The notes: generated by a model from the letters alone, not told the origin. A stretch of 64,000 nucleotides of DNA from Rhizobiaceae bacterium (GCA_017640615.1 JAEPQK010000002.1:841377-905376); one strand, 5' to 3'. Positions 8,508 to 18,626 are shown, counted from the stretch's first letter. Translations and numbers: made by a program.

Positions 8508-10484
8508 CTAGAGCGTGATGCGGTAGCGGGCGAAGCCGTCGTCGCCCTCACCTGCCGCTTCGATCTCAACACCCTGCACATCGGCCATGAATTCCTTCGC
8601 CTTCGGGCCGGTGTCGAAGAGCACCGTCGCGCCGTCGAGCGAGGCGAAGTTCCAGTTGGCGTCGGCCGACGGGTTGATCGTGCCCTGATCGACGATGTAG
8701 CGCACGATCACGTCTCGGTTCGTGTCGGGTGCTGACAGCACAACCACCTCATCATTGATGCCCGGGAAGTTTCCGCCACCGCCGGCGCGATAGTTATTTG
8801 TGGCGACAATGAACATCTGTTCGGGATCGATCGGCTTACCGTCGAACATCAGATCGACAATGCGGCTTGAATCGGCGTTCTCGATTTCCCCCTTCGGCGT
8901 GTATTTCGCCGGTTTAGATAGATCGATCTTGTAGGTCACGCCGTCGATCACATCGAAATTGTAGGACGGGAAGCTCGGATTGAGCAGCGGCTGGTCCGCC
9001 TTGCCCGGCTCGACCTGATTGAAGATCCCGGCCGACATTTCGAGCCATTCCTTCACCGTGGCACCGGTCACGGCAACGGCGCGCACCGTGTTCGGATAGA
9101 GGTAGAGGTCTGCGACATTCTTGATCGCCACGTCGCCCGCCGGTACGTCAGTATAATATTCCGGTCCGCCACGGCCGCCGGCCTTGAAGGGCGCAGCTGC
9201 TGAGAGCACCGGCAAATCCTTGTATTCGCCATCCTTGAGGAGATCCTTCACGTACCAGATCTGGGCCTGGCTAACGATCTGCACCGACGGGTCATCCGCG
9301 ACAAGCGCGAAATAGGAATAGAGCGGCGCAGATGTCTTGCCGACCGGCGTGCGCACATAGGCAAGCGTATTCTCGTGATCTTCCATGACAGCGGCTTCGA
9401 CCGAAGCGAGGTTTTCGACTGTCGGAGTGACCTTGCGGTCTTCACCGCGCGTGTAGATCGGCCGTGCCTCGGAGGTGGAATCCACGACTTTCCAGCTGTT
9501 TCCGTCGCGCTCGAGCAGCAGATCGATGAGGCCCATATGCGAGCCCCAGAAGCCGCCCTGGACGGCGGGTTTGCCCTTGACCGTGCCCTTGGTGTTGTCG
9601 ATCCCCTCCACGCCGTCGAATGCACCCGGGAAGACCAGATGCTGGTGGCCTGTGAAGATCGCGTCGATGCCCTCAACCCCTGCCAGGAAGAACGAGGCGT
9701 TCTCCATCATGTCCGTTTTCTTGGGGTCGATGCCCGAATGCGAAAGGGCGATCACGATGTCGGCGCCCTCTTCCTTCATCTGGGGCACCCAGGCAGCAGC
9801 AGTCTCGACGATATCGCGGGTGATGACATTGCCGACCAGATGGCGCGAATCCCAGGTCATGATCTGCGGCGGCACGAAGCCGATGATGCCGACACGCACG
9901 GTCTGTTCTTCGCCGGCGCCGTCGGTCACCTTGCGGTCGAGGATGACATAGGGCTTGGCGTAGAGCTTGTCGTCGCGCGGGTTGGCGGCAAGCTCGGTGC
10001 CATTGACCAGATTAGCGCACACGATTGGGTAGTTCGCGCCCGCATTCACCTTGTCCATAAATGACAGGCCGTAGTTGAATTCGTGGTTGCCCAGAGTGCC
10101 GCAATCATAACCAAGCACGTTCATTGCATTGATCACGGGGTGCATGTCGCCTTCCTTCATGCCCCGCTCATAGGCGATCCAGTCGCCCATCGGGTTGCCT
10201 TGAAGGTAATCGCCATTGTCGACCAGCATTGTGTTTGTCGCCTCGGCGCGGAACCCGTCGATAATCGACGCCGTACGCGCCAGACCCATCGTGTCATTGG
10301 GGCGGTCGGCATAATAATCATAGGGCAGAACCGCGACGTGAATGTCGGTCGTTTCCATAATGCGCAAATGCGCCTGATTGCCCATGGCGCGCGCGGAGAA
10401 CGGATGCATCGCGACAAGGCCGCCGAGAGCAGCTGCGCCTCCAAGGAAAGAGCGGCGGGACAAGGAACGAAGATTTGTGGACAT
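8508..10484 (-). CDS. cpdB: Bifunctional 2',3'-cyclic-nucleotide 2'-phosphodiesterase/3'-nucleotidase precursor
   Basis: 658 residues. Periplasmic metallophosphoesterase that hydrolyses 2',3'-cyclic nucleotides and 3'-nucleotides, a nucleotide and phosphate salvage role. The N-terminus has a Tat signal, SRRSFLGG (residues 9-16), a hydrophobic run and a likely cleavage after SARA. The calcineurin-like domain follows with METTDIHV (metal Asp and His), [19 protein letters not shown] and the later metal-binding GHQH. The C-terminal 5'-nucleotidase substrate-binding domain carries [13 protein letters not shown]. Length matches CpdB. It has its own ribosome-binding site (AGGAGG) and is monocistronic, convergent with the glycosyltransferase. 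I saw no convincing Pho box upstream. Confidence 0.92.
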   Translation of the reverse strand: MSTNLRSLSRRSFLGGAAALGGLVAMHPFSARAMGNQAHLRIMETTDIHVAVLPYDYYADRPNDTMGLARTASIIDGFRAEATNTMLVDNGDYLQGNPMGDWIAYERGMKEGDMHPVINAMNVLGYDCGTLGNHEFNYGLSFMDKVNAGANYPIVCANLVNGTELAANPRDDKLYAKPYVILDRKVTDGAGEEQTVRVGIIGFVPPQIMTWDSRHLVGNVITRDIVETAAAWVPQMKEEGADIVIALSHSGIDPKKTDMMENASFFLAGVEGIDAIFTGHQHLVFPGAFDGVEGIDNTKGTVKGKPAVQGGFWGSHMGLIDLLLERDGNSWKVVDSTSEARPIYTRGEDRKVTPTVENLASVEAAVMEDHENTLAYVRTPVGKTSAPLYSYFALVADDPSVQIVSQAQIWYVKDLLKDGEYKDLPVLSAAAPFKAGGRGGPEYYTDVPAGDVAIKNVADLYLYPNTVRAVAVTGATVKEWLEMSAGIFNQVEPGKADQPLLNPSFPSYNFDVIDGVTYKIDLSKPAKYTPKGEIENADSSRIVDLMFDGKPIDPEQMFIVATNNYRAGGGGNFPGINDEVVVLSAPDTNRDVIVRYIVDQGTINPSADANWNFASLDGATVLFDTGPKAKEFMADVQGVEIEAAGEGDDGFARYRITL

Positions 10485-10640
10485 GGTATGCCTCCTGAAA
10501 TGAAACTAAGTCGGCTGCCTAATCCGAAAAGTGTCGCGCCGCTTCGATCCTGAGTCCAGCAGATTCGCGACACATCTTCATGACAGAAGCGATACAAACG
10601 ACACGAAGACGCGTGTTTGGGGTGAGAGTTCCGGCCCCGG

Positions 10641-11909
10641 CTATTCGCGCTCGCCGCCCTGCGTGATCAGACGCGCCGAGCGCTGCCCGGAGGCGTAGAT
10701 CCACAGCCATGACAGCGCCACTGCCAGCCGATAACGCAGGCCAATCAGAAAATAGATATGGGCGATGCCCCACAGCCACCAGGCGGGCCAGCCCTTGAGC
10801 TTCATCCAGCCGAAATCGACCACCGCAGCTCGCTTGCCAATCGTCGCCAGGTCACCCTGGTTCTTGTAGACGAAGGGCTTGGATGCCGTCGCCCCCTTTA
10901 GCCGCGCCTTGATGACACCAGCAACATAGCGGCCCTGCTGTTTCGCGGCTGGCGCAACGCCGGGCACAAGAGCGCCTTCGCCTCGCGACACATGCGCTGT
11001 GTCACCTATGACAAAGACATTCGGCTCGCCCGGAGCCGTCAGATCAGGTTCGACGATCACGCGCCCGGCACGGTCTGCCGCCGTTCCCAGCCACTCGGCA
11101 GCTGGCGATGCAGCCACACCCGCCGCCCACAACACCGTGCTCGCTGGCAGCTTTGCTCCGTCTATCATGACGCCTTCTGCGTCGACATCGGTGACCGGAT
11201 GACCGAACTTGAGCTCAACGCCGAGCTTTTCCAGCGCGCGGCCGGCATAGGCCGATAGCTCCGGCCGAAAATTGGCAAGCACCCGGTCTGTCGCTTCCAC
11301 CAATACGATCCGCGCCTTTGCCGGGTCGATATTCCGGAACTCGCCCTTCAGCGTGTCACGCGCCAGTTCGGCAATCGTGCCCGCCAGTTCCACGCCCGTC
11401 GGCCCGCCCCCGATCACAACGAACGTCAGCAGAGCGCAACGTTTGTCTGCATCCCTCTCGCGCTCTGCGCGTTCGAACGCCAGCAGAATGCGGCGGCGGA
11501 TCGCGGTCGCGTCCTCGATCGTTTTCAGTCCCGGCGCAAACGGCTCCCACTCGTCATGGCCGAAATAAGCGTGCCTTGCGCCTGTGGCGATAACCAGCGT
11601 GTCGTATGGCACGGTGCCACCATCGGCCAGCTGCACCTCCTTCGCGTGGCTGTCGATACCTGTTGCCGTCGCCAGCAGTGTCGTCACGTCCTTGCGGGCG
11701 CGCAGAAGATGGCGCACTGGCCAGGCGATCTCCGATGTCGCGAGCGACGTAGTTGCGACCTGATAGAGCAATGGCTGAAAAAGGTGATGGTTGCGCTGGT
11801 CGATCAGCGTGATCTTCACGCCTGCGCCACGCAGCGAGCTGATGAGTTGCAGCCCGCCGAACCCGGCGCCGATAACCACTACGTGATGCCCCTTGGTTTC
11901 GGCCTTCAT
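10641..11909 (-). CDS. ndh: Type II NADH dehydrogenase (NDH-2)
   Basis: 422 residues. Single-subunit, non-proton-pumping flavoprotein that passes electrons from NADH to quinone at the inner face of the cytoplasmic membrane. It shows an FAD motif VVIGAGFGG (Gly14-x-Gly16), a second dinucleotide motif VVIGGGPTGVELAG for NADH, and the FAD-binding NVFVIGDTAH. The C-terminus is hydrophobic and amphipathic (WPAWWLWGIAHIYFLIGL), the membrane-docking element of NDH-2. It lies 156 bases upstream of the CpdB-type gene on the same strand, with no clear hairpin between them, and is divergent from the MscS gene. Confidence 0.92.
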   Translation of the reverse strand: MKAETKGHHVVVIGAGFGGLQLISSLRGAGVKITLIDQRNHHLFQPLLYQVATTSLATSEIAWPVRHLLRARKDVTTLLATATGIDSHAKEVQLADGGTVPYDTLVIATGARHAYFGHDEWEPFAPGLKTIEDATAIRRRILLAFERAERERDADKRCALLTFVVIGGGPTGVELAGTIAELARDTLKGEFRNIDPAKARIVLVEATDRVLANFRPELSAYAGRALEKLGVELKFGHPVTDVDAEGVMIDGAKLPASTVLWAAGVAASPAAEWLGTAADRAGRVIVEPDLTAPGEPNVFVIGDTAHVSRGEGALVPGVAPAAKQQGRYVAGVIKARLKGATASKPFVYKNQGDLATIGKRAAVVDFGWMKLKGWPAWWLWGIAHIYFLIGLRYRLAVALSWLWIYASGQRSARLITQGGERE

Positions 11910-12043
11910 CGTAACGCTCCGTATTCGCCGCCGCGAACATAAGGGCGATTGTGCAATGCAACAAGACGGACCCCGTCGATCGATTTGCTCTCATATGCGC
12001 GAGCGCTACAATTCACTGCAGAACAAAGTTTAGGCGGCGCTGC

Positions 12044-13363
12044 ATGGACGAGTATCTCAGCCAGCTGATCGGGTTCATCACGGATGCGTCCACGCGCGCC
12101 CTCGACTATGTGTCAGAGCCTTGGTTCGTCTATCAGGTAGCCATTGCGCTCGCTCTTTTTGGCCTGGCGCGCTTTCTCGGCAAGCGGCTTGAGCCGCGGC
12201 TGGAAAACCGCGCCCGTACGATCAAGGGGCATCCGGGCCTCTTGCGCCTCATCGCCGCCACCTTGCGGCGAGTGGACTGGATATTGTTCACGATCCTGCT
12301 TTTTGCAGCTATCGCCATCCTGAAGAGCCTCACCTGGCCGAGTCGGAGTTGGCTGCTCGGCATCCTGTTGTGGCTGTCGGGCACTTGGGTTGTGGTCGCG
12401 ATCTCTTCGCGCATCATCCGTAACCGTCTCGTCGCACGTTCGGTTGCCTGGCTGGTCTGGATTTACGCCGCACTCGTCATTCTCGGCATCGACCAGCGGG
12501 TCGCGCTCTTGCTCGACAGTCTGGCCCTGCCGCTCAACGAGATGCGCATTTCCGCGCTCACGGTGCTGAAGGCGGCGTTCCTGCTCACCCTGTCGGTATG
12601 GATCGCGACGACGCTCGGCAATTTCGTGGATGAACGCGTGCAGCGCTCCAGCGAGCTCACGCCCTCAATCCGGGTCCTGATCGGCAAATTCGCCAAATTC
12701 GGACTGGTCCTGCTGGCAGGTATCGTCGCGCTGACCAGCGTGGGCGTCGATCTCACCGCCTTCACGGTATTTTCCGGTGCGGTTGGCGTCGGCCTCGGCT
12801 TCGGCTTGCAGAAGGTCGTCTCCAATTTCGTGTCGGGCGTCATCATCCTGCTCGACAAGTCGATCAAGCCCGGCGACACGATCTCGCTCGGCGAGACCTT
12901 CGGCTGGATCCGCGAGCTCCGCGCCCGTTTCGTTTCGGTCGTCACGCGTGACGGTCGCGAATATCTCATTCCGAACGAAGACCTGATCACCCAGCAGGTG
13001 ATCAACTGGTCGTTCAGCGACGAACTGGTGCGGCTCGACGTGCCCTTCGGCGTCTCGTACGATTCCGACCCGCACCAGGTGACTGAGCTTGCCATCAACG
13101 CGGCCTCGTCCGTCGCGCGCGTCAATTCGGACCGGCGCCCGGTCTGCTGGCTCACCGCCTTCGGCGATTCTTCGCTGGATTTCGTGCTGCGTTTCTGGAT
13201 CCACGATCCGCAGCAGGGGCTGACCAACGTGCGAGGCAAGGTGCTTCTGGCGCTTTGGGATACGTTTAAGGAAAACGGCGTCGAAATCCCCTTCCCGCAT
13301 CGCGAGATCATCATGAAGGGTGCAGGGCTGCCGACGTCGAGCCCGGACCTGCCCAAGGACTAG
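12044..13363 (+). CDS. MscS-family mechanosensitive channel
   Basis: 439 residues from the ATG at 12044; an in-frame extension to 11951 is possible but would add a Cys/Arg-rich stretch unlike the family. Four to five predicted transmembrane segments precede the pore helix VFSGAVGVGLGFGLQKVVSN (residues about 242-261), rich in the Gly/Ala packing that defines MscS TM3. The beta domain starts at DKSIKPGDTISLG, and LIPNEDLITQQVINWS is also conserved. It gates in response to membrane tension, protecting against hypo-osmotic shock. Its last four bases overlap the end of the convergent MFS gene. Confidence 0.92.
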   Translation: MDEYLSQLIGFITDASTRALDYVSEPWFVYQVAIALALFGLARFLGKRLEPRLENRARTIKGHPGLLRLIAATLRRVDWILFTILLFAAIAILKSLTWPSRSWLLGILLWLSGTWVVVAISSRIIRNRLVARSVAWLVWIYAALVILGIDQRVALLLDSLALPLNEMRISALTVLKAAFLLTLSVWIATTLGNFVDERVQRSSELTPSIRVLIGKFAKFGLVLLAGIVALTSVGVDLTAFTVFSGAVGVGLGFGLQKVVSNFVSGVIILLDKSIKPGDTISLGETFGWIRELRARFVSVVTRDGREYLIPNEDLITQQVINWSFSDELVRLDVPFGVSYDSDPHQVTELAINAASSVARVNSDRRPVCWLTAFGDSSLDFVLRFWIHDPQQGLTNVRGKVLLALWDTFKENGVEIPFPHREIIMKGAGLPTSSPDLPKD

Positions 13364-14541
13364 CTGGCGGCTGCTTTGTCTTCCCTAGGCCGCGCGACAG
13401 GTGCTTCCTCAGTGAGGTAGCGGGCGAAAACGATCGCAATAAGCGGCAATGGCAGGAACAGCGCGAACGCGGCCTGTAGTCCCAGCATCTGCGCCGACAG
13501 ACCGAACAGCGGCGGTCCCAGAAAGGCAATCATGGTGGACAATGTCGAAAATGCCGCCACGCCTTCAGCCGCCGGACGATCACCGAGACGTGCCGACGCT
13601 GAAAGCGCCTGCGGCAGCGACATGCTGACGCCGAGGCCGACCAGCGCGAAGCCGACCATTGCGACAATCAGACCCGGCGCGAATGCAACGACAGCGACAC
13701 CAGCCAATAGAACGATCGACAGCGCCCGCGCCACTGCCACATCCCCAAAGCGCTCCACCAGCGTGTCGCCGGCAAAACGCCCCAGCGTTTGCGTTGCTAC
13801 GAACGCCGGCAGCGCCATCGCAGCCACCCATTCCACAGGACCGAACACGTCGCGCACATAAATCACCGCCCAGTTGCGGGACGTGCCTTCAAGAATGATC
13901 GCGGCAAAGGCAAAGCCACCGACGAGAAGCGTGGATTTTGCTGGCAGTGCGAAGCGGCGATTGCCGCTCGTTTCCTTCTTGCGAGGCAGGCTGACGGGAT
14001 GCCCGTGCATGATCAGCGGCGCGAGGATTGCAAGAAGCAGGGTCATGGTCATCGCCTGCTGAACCGGCGTTACACCGGCACGTATCAACCCGGCAGTTGC
14101 TAGCGTCAGCACCAAAAATCCAACCGCCCACCACCCGTGGCAGCGGCTCATGATGCGCCTGCCTTCCGCCGCCTCAAAACGGTCGGCCTCGACATTGACC
14201 GCGACATTGCAGCTCGCGAAAGACAGCCCGAACGCGAAGAGCATAAGTGCGAGCATGACCCCGTTCACCGGCCAGAGCGCGAGCGCCGCGATCCCGCCGC
14301 TGATCGGCATGCCGTAGATTACCAGCCGCCGCGGGCCATATCGGTCAACCATACGCGCCGCAAGAAGCGAGCCGGTCACCACGCCAGTAGGCGTGCCAAG
14401 CAGTGCCAGCCCGAAAGCGCCTTCCGACAAGGCAAGCGAAGCCTGCACTTCCGGCAATCGCGAAATCAGCGTTGCGACCGTCAGCGCATGCAGCACGAAT
14501 GCCCCCATCACTCGGGCGGCGCTGCTCTTATGCGATGGCAT
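13360..14541 (-). CDS. MFS transporter
   Basis: 393 residues, twelve hydrophobic segments. The start is the ATG whose A overlaps the stop of the upstream Lrp gene (ATGA type); a longer frame reading through the Lrp gene is a shadow. The signature loop GTPTGVVTGSLLAARMVDRYGPRR between TM2 and TM3 is a good match to the MFS G-x-x-x-D-R-x-G-R-R/K motif. The substrate is unknown. Translational coupling to an Lrp-type regulator beside alanine dehydrogenase suggests an amino-acid-related carrier or exporter, but this is inference. Confidence 0.85.
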   Translation of the reverse strand: MPSHKSSAARVMGAFVLHALTVATLISRLPEVQASLALSEGAFGLALLGTPTGVVTGSLLAARMVDRYGPRRLVIYGMPISGGIAALALWPVNGVMLALMLFAFGLSFASCNVAVNVEADRFEAAEGRRIMSRCHGWWAVGFLVLTLATAGLIRAGVTPVQQAMTMTLLLAILAPLIMHGHPVSLPRKKETSGNRRFALPAKSTLLVGGFAFAAIILEGTSRNWAVIYVRDVFGPVEWVAAMALPAFVATQTLGRFAGDTLVERFGDVAVARALSIVLLAGVAVVAFAPGLIVAMVGFALVGLGVSMSLPQALSASARLGDRPAAEGVAAFSTLSTMIAFLGPPLFGLSAQMLGLQAAFALFLPLPLIAIVFARYLTEEAPVARPREDKAAAS

Positions 14542-15014
14542 CAAGCCATGTCTGCCCGGATGCCCATGCCCGTGCGGTCGATCACCTCGCGCAGCGCAAA
14601 GGAGGAGTTGATTTTCGTCACATGCGGCATCGCCGACAGCCACTCCTTGTGAATGCGCTCATAGTCCTCCAGATCGCGCGCCGCGATACGTAGAATATAG
14701 TCGTATTCGCCCGACATCAGATGGCACGACAGCACGTTCGGGCAGCGCCTGATCGCAGCTTCGAACTCCGACAGCGATTTCTCGAATTGGCCGGAGAGCG
14801 AGATATGCACGATCGCCGTCATCTTGTGGCCGAGCGATGCATTGGAGAGCCTCGCATGGTAGCCTGAAATGACGCCCGACTGCTCCAGATTGTCGAGCCG
14901 TCGTGAGCAAGCCGACTGCGACAGCCCCACCTTGTCGGCAAGCGCGGCATTGGAGATTCGACCCTGCTTCTGGAGCGTATCCAGAATGGCGATATCGATC
15001 CTGTCCAGCGACAT
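14541..15014 (-). CDS. Lrp/AsnC-family regulator (probable regulator of ald)
   Basis: 157 residues from the ATG beginning MSLDRIDIAIL. The N-terminal winged helix-turn-helix reads SNAALADKVGLSQSACSRR. The C-terminal half is the RAM effector-binding domain (CHLMSGEYDYILRIAARDL), which binds amino acids and drives octamer formation. It is divergent from alanine dehydrogenase with a 145-bp shared control region containing a long palindrome, the usual arrangement for AldR-type activators or repressors responding to alanine. It overlaps the downstream MFS gene. Confidence 0.88.
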   Translation of the reverse strand: MSLDRIDIAILDTLQKQGRISNAALADKVGLSQSACSRRLDNLEQSGVISGYHARLSNASLGHKMTAIVHISLSGQFEKSLSEFEAAIRRCPNVLSCHLMSGEYDYILRIAARDLEDYERIHKEWLSAMPHVTKINSSFALREVIDRTGMGIRADMA

Positions 15015-15078
15015 CAACCGCAGTTCCTTCCAATATTTGCTTTTGTGGCGCAAACATTATCGAAAAATGTGAACCACG

Positions 15079-15114
15079 GCAAACGGCTTCGCAAACACCT
15101 GCGAAGCCGTTTGC
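15079..15114. promoter_or_regulatory. 15-bp perfect inverted repeat in the lrp-ald control region
   Basis: Arms GCAAACGGCTTCGCA (15079-15093) and TGCGAAGCCGTTTGC (15100-15114) are perfectly complementary across a 6-base spacer. It lies 45 bp before the ald start codon and 64 bp before the Lrp-type gene. It could be the operator for the divergent Lrp-type regulator, or form an RNA hairpin in either leader. A further TTTG...GCAAA pair lies on the regulator side (about 15037-15055). Confidence 0.5.
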
Positions 15115-15159
15115 GGTAGGTTACGGCAACTGAAATCACCGCATACCCGGAGGACTGAG

Positions 15160-16275
15160 ATGCGCGTTGGTTGCCCCAAGGAAATCAAGAACCACGAATA
15201 CCGCGTCGGCCTGACGCCCGGTTCGGTTCGCGAATATGTTGCGCATGGCCACACCGTGATCGTGGAAAGCGGCGCGGGTGCTGGGATCGGCGCCGATGAC
15301 AACGCCTATCGCGCAGCCGGTGCCGAGATTGCCAAGACCGCAGCCGAGGTTTTCACCAAGTCCGACATGATCGTGAAGGTGAAGGAGCCACAGGCGTCGG
15401 AATGGGTGCAGCTGCGCGAAGACCAGATCCTTTACACCTATCTGCATCTGGCGCCCGACGCCGACCAGACCAAGGGCCTCGTTGAGTCCGGCGTCACCGC
15501 TGTCGCCTATGAGACCGTGACCGACGAGCGGGGCGGCCTGCCGCTGCTTGCCCCAATGTCGGAAGTTGCTGGCCGTCTCGCCATCCAGGCCGGCGCAACC
15601 GCGCTTCAGAAGGCCAATGGCGGCCGCGGCGTGTTGCTTGGCGGCGTGCCGGGCGTATTGCCGGCGAAAGTCGCCGTCATCGGCGGCGGCGTGGTCGGCC
15701 TCAACGCAGCCAAGATGGCGGTTGGCCTTGGCGCCGACGTCACCATCATCGACCGTTCGATCCCGCGCCTGCGCCAGCTCGACGACATCTTCAATGGCCG
15801 CATCCACACGCGTTACTCCACGGTGGAAGCGATCGAAGAAGAGTGCTTCTCCGCCGACATGGTCGTCGGCGCCGTGCTCATTCCGGGTGCCGCCGCGCCG
15901 AAGCTCGTCAGCCGCGAAATGCTCTCCGGCATGAAGCCGGGCGCTGTGCTGGTCGATGTCGCGATCGATCAGGGCGGCTGCTTCGAAACCTCCAAGGCAA
16001 CCACCCACGCCGAGCCGACCTATGAAGTCGACGGCATCGTGCATTATTGCGTCGCCAACATGCCGGGCGCCGTTCCGGTCACCTCGGCGCACGCGCTTAA
16101 CAACGCTACGCTGCATTATGGCCTGCAGCTCGCCGACAAGGGCTTGAAGGCCCTCGTCGATGACATGCATCTGCGCAACGGCCTCAACGTCCACAAGGGC
16201 CGCATCACCAACCGTGCCGTTGCGGACGCGCTGGGCTACGAGATGGCCGAGCCCAAGGCCGCACTCGCTGCCTGA
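15160..16275 (+). CDS. ald: Alanine dehydrogenase
   Basis: 371 residues. Reversible NAD-dependent oxidative deamination of L-alanine to pyruvate and ammonium, in the cytoplasm. It matches the family end to end. The catalytic Lys75 lies in KVKEPQ and His96 in YLHLAPD, both at the standard numbering. The NAD-binding motif is [15 protein letters not shown], followed by VTIID. The start has a good GGAGGA site. It is divergent from an Lrp/AsnC regulator, with an intrinsic terminator 50 bases after the stop. Confidence 0.96.
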   Translation: MRVGCPKEIKNHEYRVGLTPGSVREYVAHGHTVIVESGAGAGIGADDNAYRAAGAEIAKTAAEVFTKSDMIVKVKEPQASEWVQLREDQILYTYLHLAPDADQTKGLVESGVTAVAYETVTDERGGLPLLAPMSEVAGRLAIQAGATALQKANGGRGVLLGGVPGVLPAKVAVIGGGVVGLNAAKMAVGLGADVTIIDRSIPRLRQLDDIFNGRIHTRYSTVEAIEEECFSADMVVGAVLIPGAAAPKLVSREMLSGMKPGAVLVDVAIDQGGCFETSKATTHAEPTYEVDGIVHYCVANMPGAVPVTSAHALNNATLHYGLQLADKGLKALVDDMHLRNGLNVHKGRITNRAVADALGYEMAEPKAALAA

Positions 16276-16325
16276 GCCAAATTCTCAAGCGCCCGGCACA
16301 AGGGCGCCCTCCTCCTCTGATATTG

Positions 16326-16354
16326 CCCGCCGGTTTAGCGACCGGCGGGTTTTT
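16326..16354 (+). terminator. Intrinsic terminator of ald
   Basis: A perfect 9-bp GC-rich stem (CCCGCCGGT / ACCGGCGGG) with loop TTAGCG is followed directly by TTTTTC on the plus strand, a classical rho-independent terminator 50 bases past the ald stop. Confidence 0.9.
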
Positions 16355-16470
16355 CTTGGCTGGTGGCCGGTTCACGCCTGCTCGCATTCCTCCGCATGGA
16401 TGAAGACCGGCCCCGCTTCCGCATAAGGTGATCTGGCGCGCCTCGCAGAACGACACCACCCGTTTCACGC

Positions 16471-16500
16471 AAAAAGCCTCCCGGGCCGAACCCGGGAGGC
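16471..16500 (-). terminator. Intrinsic terminator of the OmpA-family gene
   Basis: A perfect 10-bp stem (GCCTCCCGGG / CCCGGGAGGC) with a 5-base loop is followed, reading the minus strand, by TTTTT. It sits 23 bases past the stop of the minus-strand OmpA-like gene. Confidence 0.9.
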
Positions 16501-16523
16501 AGCGCGTTCAGTGTACCGCGCAA

Positions 16524-17102
16524 TTAGCGAAGGAATTCGTCGACGCGGCGCAACGTCACGCGGCGGTTGCGCCATTCCTCATAGGGCGTCGGCACCAGAA
16601 GATGTGCCTCGCCGTAGCCGACGGTCTGCAGCATGCCGGCCGGAATACCGAAATGGTAGACGAGCACCTGTTTCAGCGATTCCGCGCGGCGCTCCGAAAG
16701 GCGCTGGTTCGAATAAGGCGATCCCACCGCGTCGGTGTGACCTTCGATCAGGATCGTCGCAAAACGGCCCCGGCTGCGCAGGCCGCGCAGTGCGTCGGCA
16801 ATGTTCTCGACCTTGCCATACTGCGAATACGGAATGATCGCGGAGCCGAAGGCGAAGTTGATCGACTGAATGTCGATGGCCGGCGCAAGTTCGCGGATTT
16901 CAGGACGAACCTTGAGCTCCTGAATGGACATGCGCTGATGCGGTGCAATCTTCAAGCGCGGGCGTGCTTCGAGCTGGCGCAGGATCTTGCCGGCCGATGG
17001 CATTTCTGCAGCCGGCGCGATGGCGATGCTGGTGGCCGATGCTGCGGTTGGGGCGATCATCGCGGCGGCGAGGCCTGCGATCATGGAGCGGCGGGTAAAC
17101 AT
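16524..17102 (-). CDS. Exported OmpA-family (peptidoglycan-binding) protein
   Basis: 192 residues. The start MFTRRSMIAGL was chosen because it begins a proper signal peptide (twin Arg, then AGLAAAMIAPTAASA). The C-terminal OmpA domain (about 85-190) begins at SINFAFGSA and holds IEGHTDAVGSPYSNQRLSERRAES, the loop that contacts diaminopimelate in peptidoglycan. There is no beta-barrel, so it is a periplasmic protein attaching to the cell wall rather than a porin. It is monocistronic with a strong terminator. Confidence 0.87.
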   Translation of the reverse strand: MFTRRSMIAGLAAAMIAPTAASATSIAIAPAAEMPSAGKILRQLEARPRLKIAPHQRMSIQELKVRPEIRELAPAIDIQSINFAFGSAIIPYSQYGKVENIADALRGLRSRGRFATILIEGHTDAVGSPYSNQRLSERRAESLKQVLVYHFGIPAGMLQTVGYGEAHLLVPTPYEEWRNRRVTLRRVDEFLR

Positions 17103-17210
17103 GGTCGTTCCTCTCTGGTTCACTGGATTTTCAATGAACCGACCATGCAAAAAGCGCCCTGAAGCGGCGATGAACGGGCCGTTTAGGTTGGGTTGTGGGG
17201 AGCTTGCGGT

Positions 17211-17771
17211 TTACCGCATGACAATTGCGGCCCGCTCCGATTTCGACAGCGGCATCAGCCTTTCCTTCGCCTGCTTCACCGGCGCGAACCCCATTTTCTG
17301 ATAGAGCGGCAAGGCCGCCGGATGGTCGAGCGTGCAGGTTTGCAGCGTCACCTTGGCCGGATCGTGTTCCCATGCCGCGTCGATCGCAGCACTCAGAAAC
17401 CAGCGGCCGAGGCCCTGCCCTGCGGCATGTTCCATCAGTCCGAAATAGGCGATCTCCACTTCTGCGGGCAGATCGAGCTTGAGCTCGAAAAAGCCGGCCG
17501 GCACACCGTCCAGATAGAGCACGCGTAAATCGCAATTCGGGCTTGCAAGGCGTTCCACCAGAGCCTCGTCGGAAAGCCGGAGCGCGTTCACCCAGGTCCA
17601 GTCGCGGCCCACCCGGTCCTGCAGATAGCGGTAGAAATGGAGCGGCGTATTTGTTGCCGCCAGAAGCGCGACATGCCGGTTGAGCGGCAGCGGCACATGG
17701 CGCGCCGGCCGCTCGGTCATCTCAAGATATGTGACGGTCACTTCGACCGGCTTGCGCGCCTTGCTTCCCAC
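17211..17771 (-). CDS. GNAT-family N-acetyltransferase
   Basis: 186 residues. The acetyl-CoA pyrophosphate loop is AAGQGLGRWFL (R/Q-x-x-G-x-G type), preceded by the beta4 strand VEIAYFGLM and followed by PAALPLYQKMGFAPV, the usual C-terminal part of the fold. The acceptor is unknown. It begins three bases after the stop of the sulfurtransferase gene on the same strand, so the two are almost certainly cotranscribed. Confidence 0.85.
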   Translation of the reverse strand: MGSKARKPVEVTVTYLEMTERPARHVPLPLNRHVALLAATNTPLHFYRYLQDRVGRDWTWVNALRLSDEALVERLASPNCDLRVLYLDGVPAGFFELKLDLPAEVEIAYFGLMEHAAGQGLGRWFLSAAIDAAWEHDPAKVTLQTCTLDHPAALPLYQKMGFAPVKQAKERLMPLSKSERAAIVMR

Positions 17772-17774
17772 CGT

Positions 17775-18626
17775 TCAGGCCTTGCCCGTCACGACCGGCG
17801 TGTCGGTGCGTCCGCCCCATTCCGACCAGGAGCCGTCATAAAGCCGATTGTCGGTGTGGCCGAGCGATTCCAATGCCAGCGTAATCACGGCAGCGGTTAC
17901 CCCGGAGCCGCAGCTTGTCACGACGGGCTTCTCCAGATCCACACCTGATTTCTGAAGTACATCTTGCAACTCATTGACAGGCAATAATTTACCCTCCTTT
18001 GCAAGGCTAAGTACCGGCACGTTAACGGCGCCCGGCATGTGGCCGGAGCGCATACCGGCGCGCGGCTCCGGATCGGTGCCTTCGAAGCGGCCCGCCGGCC
18101 GTGCATCGGCAATCTGCGAGGAACCGGCCACCACGATGCGCATCATCTGATCGAAGGTCGCGACGCGGCTTTCGTCGAACTTGGCATCGAACACACAGGC
18201 CGCCACATCGGTCTGCTCGTCGGTCACCGGGCGTCCTTCACGCTTCCAGCCGTCCAGCCCGCCATCGAGCACAAACACGTTCTTCGCACCCATGACACGG
18301 AACATCCACCACACACGCGGTGCGGAAAAGAAACCCGGACCGTCATAGACGACGATCGTGTCGTCTTCCGAAACGCCCATCGAACCCGCAAAGGCAGCGA
18401 ACAGCCTCGCATGCGGCAGCGAATGCGGCAGGCCGGTGTCCGGCTCCACCACCGTGTCGTGGTCGAAAAATACCGCGCCCGGAATATGCCCGGCCTCATA
18501 CTCGGCCCGTGCGTCACGGTTGTGCGCAGGCAAATACCAGGCGCCATCGATGATGGAGAGACCGGGCTGACCCAACCGCTCCTCCAGCCAATCCGCGGAA
18601 ACGACGAACTTCGAACGCTCTGACAT
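17775..18626 (-). CDS. sseA: 3-mercaptopyruvate sulfurtransferase
   Basis: 283 residues; the ATG at 18626 has GGGAG at good spacing, and a TTG two codons earlier is less likely. Two tandem rhodanese domains (about 5-130 and 155-280). The active-site loop of the second, CGSGVTAAV, is the signature that distinguishes mercaptopyruvate sulfurtransferase from thiosulfate sulfurtransferase (CRxGxT). It transfers sulfur from 3-mercaptopyruvate, a cysteine catabolite, to an acceptor thiol or cyanide. It is the first gene of a pair with the GNAT gene, and other sulfur-related genes lie nearby. Confidence 0.92.
   Translation of the reverse strand: MSERSKFVVSADWLEERLGQPGLSIIDGAWYLPAHNRDARAEYEAGHIPGAVFFDHDTVVEPDTGLPHSLPHARLFAAFAGSMGVSEDDTIVVYDGPGFFSAPRVWWMFRVMGAKNVFVLDGGLDGWKREGRPVTDEQTDVAACVFDAKFDESRVATFDQMMRIVVAGSSQIADARPAGRFEGTDPEPRAGMRSGHMPGAVNVPVLSLAKEGKLLPVNELQDVLQKSGVDLEKPVVTSCGSGVTAAVITLALESLGHTDNRLYDGSWSEWGGRTDTPVVTGKA

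Noticed and set aside
10485..10640. Pho box upstream of the CpdB-type gene
   Set aside because: TGTC repeats are present (TGTCG, TGTCAT, TGTGTC) but their spacing does not fit the 11-bp Pho-box periodicity.
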